From Pseudomonadota bacterium (lineage in GTDB: Bacteria > Pseudomonadota > Alphaproteobacteria > Acetobacterales > Acetobacteraceae), in the NCBI GenBank assembly GCA_021784255.1, contig JAJXSZ010000103.1:1-9389 (forward strand): a DNA stretch of 9,389 nucleotides, read 5' to 3'. The notes under the pieces were generated by a model, which saw only the letters and a program-made list of their open reading frames with translations, did no database searches and was not told the origin of the DNA. A program made the translations under genes and the position numbers. Of this stretch, positions 5,210-9,389 are shown one piece after another. Each line of letters opens with the position of its first letter. Positions within the stretch are counted from its first letter, which is position 1.

Positions 5210-6513
5210 CCGCCCTGCCCCATCTGCCACCGCACACCGACGCCTTCGAGCCGATCGAACGCGCCTCGCGCGACGAACTGCAGGCGTTGCAGACGCAGCG
5301 CCTCGCCTGGACGCTGCGCCATGCCTACGCGAACGTGCCGCATTATCGCGCGGCGTTCGACGCCGCCGGCGTGCGGCCGGAGGAGTTCCGCGAACTCGCC
5401 GACCTGGCGCGCTTTCCCTTCACCGGCAAGGCGGAGCTGCGCGCCAACTACCCGTTCGGCATGTTCGCCGTACCGCGCGAGGAGATCAGGCGCATCCATG
5501 CCTCCTCCGGCACCACCGGCAAGCCGACGGTCGTGGGTTACACTCAGGCCGATCTCGACACCTGGGCGCAGCTCATCGCCCGCTCGCTGCGTGCCGCGGG
5601 CGTGCGGGCGGGCATGCGGCTGCACAACGCCTACGGCTACGGGCTGTTCACCGGCGGGCTCGGCCTGCACGACGGCGCCGAGCGGCTCGGCTGCGCGGTG
5701 ATCCCGGTCTCGGGCGGCATGACCGAGCGGCAGGTGCAGCTGATCCGCGACTTCGCGCCCGACGTGATCAGCGTCACGCCGAGCTACATGCTGGCGATCC
5801 TCGACGGATTCCGTGCCGCCGGCGCCGATCCGCGCGCGACCTCGCTCAAAGTCGGGATCTTCGGCGCCGAGCCCTGGAGCGAGGGCATGCGCGCGGAAAT
5901 CGAGCAGGCCTTCGGCATGCATGCCGTCGATATCTACGGGCTTTCCGAGGTGATGGGCCCCGGGGTGGCGACGGAATGCATCGAGACCAAGGACGGGCTG
6001 CACATCTGGGAGGATCATTTCTACCCCGAGATCATCGACCCCGACACCGGCGCGGTGCTGGCCGAGGGCGAACTGGGCGAACTGGTCTTCACCTCGCTCA
6101 CCAAGCAGGCGATGCCGGTCATCCGCTACCGGACCCGCGATCTGACCCGGCTGCTGGCAGGCACGGCGCGGCCGATGCGGCGCATGGCGCGGATCGGCGG
6201 ACGCAGCGACGACATGATGATCGTGCGCGGCGTCAACGTGTTCCCGAGCCAGGTGGAGGAACTGATCCTCGGCATCGCGCCACTCTCCGGCCATTACGTC
6301 ATCGAACTCAGCCGCGAGGAACGGCTGGATACGATGACGGTGCGTGTCGAGGCGCGGCCCGAGGCCTGGGGCGCCGACCCCGCCCCCTACGGCAGGGATC
6401 TCGCGCACGCGATCAAGTCGCACATCGGGGTCAGCGCGCGGGTCGAGGTCGCGGCCCCAGGCTCGATCGAACGCTCGCTCGGCAAGGCACGACGGGTGAT
6501 CGACCGGCGCTGA
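5206..6513 (+). CDS. paaK: PaaK, phenylacetate-CoA ligase
   Basis: A 435-residue adenylate-forming enzyme (ANL superfamily), essentially the length of E. coli PaaK. It activates phenylacetate with ATP to phenylacetyl-adenylate and then phenylacetyl-CoA, with release of AMP and PPi, committing substrate to the aerobic CoA-dependent pathway. Visible motifs: P-loop S100-S-G-T-T-G-K-P107, an aromatic-rich substrate-pocket segment NAYGYGLFTGG (141-151), Y244-G-L-S-E-V-M-G-P-G, the hinge region G-R-S-D-D (332-336) followed by I-V-R-G-V-N-V-F-P, and the C-terminal catalytic lysine K428 in SIERSLGKARRV. All are intact. The ATG overlaps the paaI stop (ATGA), with GAGGAGG 4 nt upstream. It is the last gene of the cassette. 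A ligase for a close aryl-acetate is possible, but phenylacetate is the simplest reading given paaG and paaI. Confidence 0.95.
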   Translation: MTALPHLPPHTDAFEPIERASRDELQALQTQRLAWTLRHAYANVPHYRAAFDAAGVRPEEFRELADLARFPFTGKAELRANYPFGMFAVPREEIRRIHASSGTTGKPTVVGYTQADLDTWAQLIARSLRAAGVRAGMRLHNAYGYGLFTGGLGLHDGAERLGCAVIPVSGGMTERQVQLIRDFAPDVISVTPSYMLAILDGFRAAGADPRATSLKVGIFGAEPWSEGMRAEIEQAFGMHAVDIYGLSEVMGPGVATECIETKDGLHIWEDHFYPEIIDPDTGAVLAEGELGELVFTSLTKQAMPVIRYRTRDLTRLLAGTARPMRRMARIGGRSDDMMIVRGVNVFPSQVEELILGIAPLSGHYVIELSREERLDTMTVRVEARPEAWGADPAPYGRDLAHAIKSHIGVSARVEVAAPGSIERSLGKARRVIDRR

Positions 6514-6534
6514 GAAGACGCCTCACCCCGCCGC

Positions 6535-6551
6535 TTGCCGCGATCCGGCAA
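6535..6551. terminator. Hairpin between paaK and the polysaccharide genes
   Basis: TTGCCG (6535-6540) and CGGCAA (6546-6551) form a perfect 6-bp stem with a 5-nt loop, 21 nt after the paaK stop in the only sizeable gap on the right half. No T-tract follows. It may mark the transcriptional boundary of the paa cassette, or simply be a chance stem in GC-rich DNA. Confidence 0.35.
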
Positions 6552-6572
6552 ACCGGCGACAAGACCGCAGGC

Positions 6573-8264
6573 ATGCCGTATCCCGACGTCCTCAATCCGG
6601 AGCTGATCGACCGCATTCCGCTGTCCGCGCGGAATGTGCTCGATGTCGGGTGCGGCGGCGGCGCGCTTGGCGCCGAATACAAGCGACGCAATCCGAAAGC
6701 GCGCTATTTCGGGATCGAGCTCGATCCGGCTGCGGCACGGCTTGCGGCGACACGCCTCGACGCGGTCGCGCAGGTCGATGTCGAGGCCGACCCCCTGCCC
6801 TTCGGCGATGCCGTCTTCGACTGCATTCTCTATGGCGACGTCCTCGAGCACCTGCGCGATCCCTGGGCCGTGCTCGGCCTGCATGCGCGCCACCTGGCGG
6901 CGGGCGGTGTCGTCGTCATCTGCATGCCCAACGCCGAGCACTGGAGCTTCGTCGAGCGGCTGCTGCGCGGGACCTGGGACTACGAACGGCTGGGCCTGTT
7001 CGATGCCACGCACCTGCGCTGGTTCACGCCGGAGACGACCCAGCGCGCGCTGGCGGGAGCCGGGCTCGTCGCCTGCGATGTCGTCGCGCGCGTCTTCGAC
7101 AGGCCGGCGGCGGAACGCTTCGCCCGCGCCATGTTGCCGGCGCTGCGAACGCTGGGGATCGATCCCGAGGCGTATCTGACGCGCGCGGCCCCGCTGCAAC
7201 ATGTCTGGCGGGCGAGCCGCACGGTGCCGGACCGCCTGCAGGTCGTCTCGACGATGCTGCCGCCGGTCGGCGGCGTCAGCGAGGTGCGCGTCAGCGAGCC
7301 GATGCGCGCGCTCGCGGCCGAGCCGTCGGTGGTGACCGCGATCATCGAAAGCTTCGCGCCGCCCGAACGGCCGGACGACATGCCGGGTGTCTTCGTCCTG
7401 CACCGCCCGCGCCTGGTCGGCGAGCCGGGACTCGCGCAGCTGCGCCAGGCGATGGCCGGCGGCCATCTCGTCATCTGCGAGTTCGACGACAACCCCGAGT
7501 ATCTGACCGCCCTGAAACATCCGGAGGTGCTCAACTTCAGCGGCGTGCACGCGGTTCAGACGACGACGCCGGCCCTGGCGGAGGTTCTGCGCCGCTACAA
7601 CCCGGAGGTCGGCGTGTTCGCCAACGCGCTGGCGCGCGTGCCAGACGTCGTGAACCACACCGCGCCGGGTCGCCAGACCCTCTTCTTCGGCGGCATCAAC
7701 CGCGAGAATGAATGGCCACCCTACATCGCTGCCCTCAACCAGGCGGCGGCGCAGGCCGGCGAGCGGCTGCATTTCTCGATCGTCGCCGACCGCGGCCTGT
7801 TCGACGCGCTGGAGACGCCGCACAAGAGCTTCACGCCGCTCTGCGACTACGAGACCTATCAGGAGCTGCTGGCGCGGAGCGAGATCTGCTTCATGCCGCT
7901 CTCCGACACGCCGTTCAACCGGTGCAAATCCGATCTGAAATTCATCGAGGCCGCATCGCTGCGGGTGACGGCGCTGGCAAGTCCGACGGTCTATGCCGGC
8001 AGCATCGTCGATGGCGAGAACGGCATCCTGTTCCGTACCCCCGAGGAGCTGACGCAACGGCTGCTGCGGCTGGTCGCCAACCCCGAGATCGGGCAGGCGA
8101 TCGCGGCGGCGGCACGCGAGCAGGTCGTGCGCGAGCGCATGCTGGCGGACCAGATCGCGCGCCGTATCGCCTGGTACCGCGCGCTCTGGGCGCGGCGTGC
8201 CGAGCTGAGGGCGGCACTCGCGGCACGGGTGCCGGGACTCGCCGGGATCGGGGCCGGCGTCTGA
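6573..8264 (+). CDS. Bifunctional SAM-dependent methyltransferase / glycosyltransferase
   Basis: A 563-residue two-domain protein. Residues about 20-200 are a class I methyltransferase: motif I VLDVGCGGGALG (22-33), acidic end of beta-2 at GIELD (47-51), FDCILYGDVLEHLRDPW (82-98) and DATHLRWFT (144-152), a pattern common in methyltransferases of polysaccharide clusters. A linker near 205-220 leads to a GT-B-like glycosyltransferase: LQVVSTMLPPVGGVSEVR (222-239), CEFDD (302-306), FFGGIN (371-376), and a donor-site region CKSDLKFIEA (451-460) with IVDGENGILF. The usual second glutamate of the E-x7-E motif is not seen (A467 after E459). No signal peptide or membrane span is visible, so it likely acts at the cytoplasmic face. 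The ATG has only a weak GCAGG nearby, but the fold starts directly after it and no in-frame alternative start was seen. Substrates are unknown; O-methylation coupled to glycosylation is inference. Confidence 0.85.
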   Translation: MPYPDVLNPELIDRIPLSARNVLDVGCGGGALGAEYKRRNPKARYFGIELDPAAARLAATRLDAVAQVDVEADPLPFGDAVFDCILYGDVLEHLRDPWAVLGLHARHLAAGGVVVICMPNAEHWSFVERLLRGTWDYERLGLFDATHLRWFTPETTQRALAGAGLVACDVVARVFDRPAAERFARAMLPALRTLGIDPEAYLTRAAPLQHVWRASRTVPDRLQVVSTMLPPVGGVSEVRVSEPMRALAAEPSVVTAIIESFAPPERPDDMPGVFVLHRPRLVGEPGLAQLRQAMAGGHLVICEFDDNPEYLTALKHPEVLNFSGVHAVQTTTPALAEVLRRYNPEVGVFANALARVPDVVNHTAPGRQTLFFGGINRENEWPPYIAALNQAAAQAGERLHFSIVADRGLFDALETPHKSFTPLCDYETYQELLARSEICFMPLSDTPFNRCKSDLKFIEAASLRVTALASPTVYAGSIVDGENGILFRTPEELTQRLLRLVANPEIGQAIAAAAREQVVRERMLADQIARRIAWYRALWARRAELRAALAARVPGLAGIGAGV

Positions 8265-9295
8265 TGCGCCGCTTACGCCAGCTCGCGCTGCGGGTGTTCG
8301 GGGCCATCAACAATGCCCGGCTGCACTCGACGGCGTGGCTCTCCTTTCTTCTGAGCTTCCTGCGCCGTCCGAGCCAGATCGTGGCGCGCTGGCCGCAAGG
8401 CGAGGTGGCGCTCGGCGCGCGGGTCGCGATCTTCGTCCATTGGGACGGACGTGGCGCAGTGCGGGAGCCGGTACGGCATTACCTGCGGGCGTTGCGCGCG
8501 GCAGGGTTTTCGATCGTCTTCGTCTCCAATGCGGGGAAGTTGCGGGCGGATGCGTGGGAGGCGCTGCGCGAGCTCTGCGACATCGTGCTGCTGCGTCGTA
8601 ACATCGGCTATGATTTCGGCGCCATGCGCGAGGGGCTGGAGACCTGCCGCCTGCCGCGCCCGGAAACCGAAATGGTGCTGATCGTCAACGACAGTGTCTA
8701 CGGCCCGCTGGCCCCGCTCGACGAGACACTGGCCCGCATCGACTTCGCCACGGCCGATGTCTGGGGTGCCACCGAAAGCTGGCAGTGGCGCTATCACCTG
8801 CAGTCCTTCTTCCTGGCCGTGGGCCGAAGAACGCTTGAGAGCAAGGCATGGCGGCAGTTCTGGTCGGGCGTGCGTCCGGTCGGCTCCAAATACTGGGTGA
8901 TCCGGAACTACGAGATCGGGCTTACGCGGCAGCTCATCGCGGCCGGGCTGCGCTGTGCCGCGATCTGGAGCTATCTCGACGTGGTCGACGACGTGGACAT
9001 CAGCCTGCTCGCCGCGGGGGAAGGCGAGGATCCGCTGCTGGCGTCGCGAAAGATCCATGCCAACAGGATCCGCTTCGCGGCCGCCGCGCGCCGGCCGCTC
9101 AACCCTACCGCCGATCTCTGGCGGCAGATGCTGCGCGCGCGCTTTCCCTTCATCAAGCGCGAGTTGCTGCTCCGGAACCCGTCGGGCATCGAGGACGTGA
9201 TGGACTGGCGCGACGTGGTCGCCGAGGTGTTCGGCACCGATATCGGCTTCATCGAGCGCGACCTGCAGCGCGCGCTGCGCAACAAAACGCCTTAA
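8264..9295 (+). CDS. RgpF-family rhamnan-synthesis protein (putative glycosyltransferase)
   Basis: A 343-residue protein matching the rhamnan synthesis F (RgpF) family. Characteristic segments: VAIFVHWDGRG (54-64), the RRNIGYDFGAMREGL block (111-125), VLIVNDSVYGPL (138-149), DVWGATES (165-172), LQSFFLAVGR (179-188), and the C-terminal LNPTADLWRQML followed by FPFIKRELLLRNP (294-306). RgpF proteins take part in assembling rhamnose-containing cell-surface polysaccharides in streptococci and occur in Gram-negative O-antigen clusters. The N-terminal 35 residues are basic with a short hydrophobic stretch (AWLSFLLSF), more likely a membrane-associating helix than a signal peptide. The start was set at the ATG in the TGATG overlap with the upstream gene; no strong Shine-Dalgarno is present, so coupling is likely. 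It acts presumably with the upstream methyltransferase-glycosyltransferase on the same glycan. Exact sugar is unknown. Confidence 0.88.
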   Translation: MRRLRQLALRVFGAINNARLHSTAWLSFLLSFLRRPSQIVARWPQGEVALGARVAIFVHWDGRGAVREPVRHYLRALRAAGFSIVFVSNAGKLRADAWEALRELCDIVLLRRNIGYDFGAMREGLETCRLPRPETEMVLIVNDSVYGPLAPLDETLARIDFATADVWGATESWQWRYHLQSFFLAVGRRTLESKAWRQFWSGVRPVGSKYWVIRNYEIGLTRQLIAAGLRCAAIWSYLDVVDDVDISLLAAGEGEDPLLASRKIHANRIRFAAAARRPLNPTADLWRQMLRARFPFIKRELLLRNPSGIEDVMDWRDVVAEVFGTDIGFIERDLQRALRNKTP

Positions 9296-9303
9296 AGCAA
9301 CCG

Positions 9304-9335
9304 CCGACCAGATGATTCCATCCGGTCGGATCTGG
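9304..9335. terminator. Overlapping inverted repeats after the RgpF-family gene, candidate terminator
   Basis: Nine base pairs downstream of the TAA, CCGACC-A-GAT (9304-9313) pairs with ATC-C-GGTCGG (9320-9329) around a GATTCC loop, with one A/C mismatch. An alternative perfect stem, CCAGAT (9308-9313) with ATCTGG (9330-9335), uses part of the same bases. No poly-T run follows, so it would not be a textbook intrinsic terminator. Its position right after an operon end supports a termination or mRNA 3'-end role. Confidence 0.45.
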
Positions 9336-9389
9336 CTCCAGGCCGGCGCCGGGCCCGGCCCCAGGGCGGGCGCGCGGGCCGGCGGCGGC
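9336..9389. other. Very GC-rich tail, no gene recognised
   Basis: Fifty-four bases, almost entirely G and C, with nested palindromes such as CCGGGCCCGG and GGCGCC. No start codon with a ribosome binding site is visible. It could be the edge of a neighbouring gene on either strand; an open minus-strand frame crosses it, but nothing in it is recognisable. Confidence 0.4.

Noticed and set aside
3980..5230. 416-codon minus-strand frame opposite paaG and paaI
   Set aside because: It is antisense to two unmistakable genes and has no recognisable domain.
4926..6572. Possible N-terminal extension of the methyltransferase-glycosyltransferase upstream through paaI and paaK
   Set aside because: The frame is open by composition only. 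The methyltransferase fold starts just after the ATG at 6573, and the upstream translation is an Arg-rich shadow of paaI and paaK.
6387..8057. 556-codon minus-strand frame opposite the methyltransferase-glycosyltransferase
   Set aside because: It is Arg/Gln/His-rich without motifs, and the plus-strand protein explains the region fully.
8273..9058. 261-codon minus-strand frame opposite the RgpF-family gene
   Set aside because: No family signal or ribosome binding site; antisense to a gene with many conserved RgpF blocks.
9336..9389. GC palindromes at the window end as a recombination or attachment site
   Set aside because: Runs of G and C produce nested palindromes by composition alone, and no integrase, tRNA or repeat partner is present.
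1..9389. A defence system, CRISPR array, mobile element or otherwise new multi-gene system
   Set aside because: Every gene of size falls into a recognisable metabolic, redox or glycan family. No nuclease, transposase, toxin-antitoxin pair, reverse transcriptase or regularly spaced repeat was seen.

Overview
The window is GC-rich (around 70% by eye), densely coding DNA with strong G/C preference at third codon positions, short gaps and several start/stop overlaps. Protein style and gene content suggest an alphaproteobacterium, plausibly Rhodospirillales/Acetobacteraceae. That placement is inference from composition and recalled family resemblance; no rRNA or marker gene is present. I see no tRNA, rRNA, CRISPR array, insertion sequence, integrase or phage gene.

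Layout: (1) 1-125 (+) is the last 40 codons of a gene that looks like the C-terminal end of a sensor histidine kinase. A 173-bp gap holding a hairpin and a 14-nt direct repeat separates it from the convergent next gene. (2) 299-958 (-) is a cytoplasmic FrnE-like DsbA-family oxidoreductase with a CPWC active site, divergent from (3) 1039-1740 (+), a short-chain dehydrogenase-like protein in which the canonical catalytic Tyr and Asn are replaced. (4) 1737-3884 (-) is a single-chain NDP-forming acyl-CoA synthetase whose stop codon overlaps that of the SDR gene inside a shared CTAG. (5) Divergent from it is a tightly coupled cassette, paaG (3975-4781), paaI (4778-5209) and paaK (5206-6513), joined by two ATGA overlaps. 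(6) After a 59-bp gap with a hairpin come a methyltransferase-glycosyltransferase fusion (6573-8264) and an RgpF-family rhamnan-synthesis protein (8264-9295), joined by a TGATG overlap. The last 94 bp hold two overlapping inverted repeats and very GC-rich DNA.

Functionally the centre is an acyl-CoA metabolism locus. PaaK activates phenylacetate to its CoA ester, PaaG isomerises the ring-epoxide to the oxepin-CoA, and PaaI hydrolyses stalled CoA esters. The multicomponent epoxidase (PaaABCE) and ring-opening enzyme (PaaZ) that the pathway needs are absent from the window and must be elsewhere if the pathway is complete. The divergent NDP-forming ligase makes another acyl-CoA of unknown identity. 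The right end is a separate surface-polysaccharide module.

The most notable observations are the SDR with a degenerate catalytic tetrad, a CTARGCT -10-like element recurring 22-25 nt upstream of three start codons, the compact paaGIK cassette without its oxygenase, and the methyltransferase-glycosyltransferase-RgpF unit. I did not find a convincing wholly new system.
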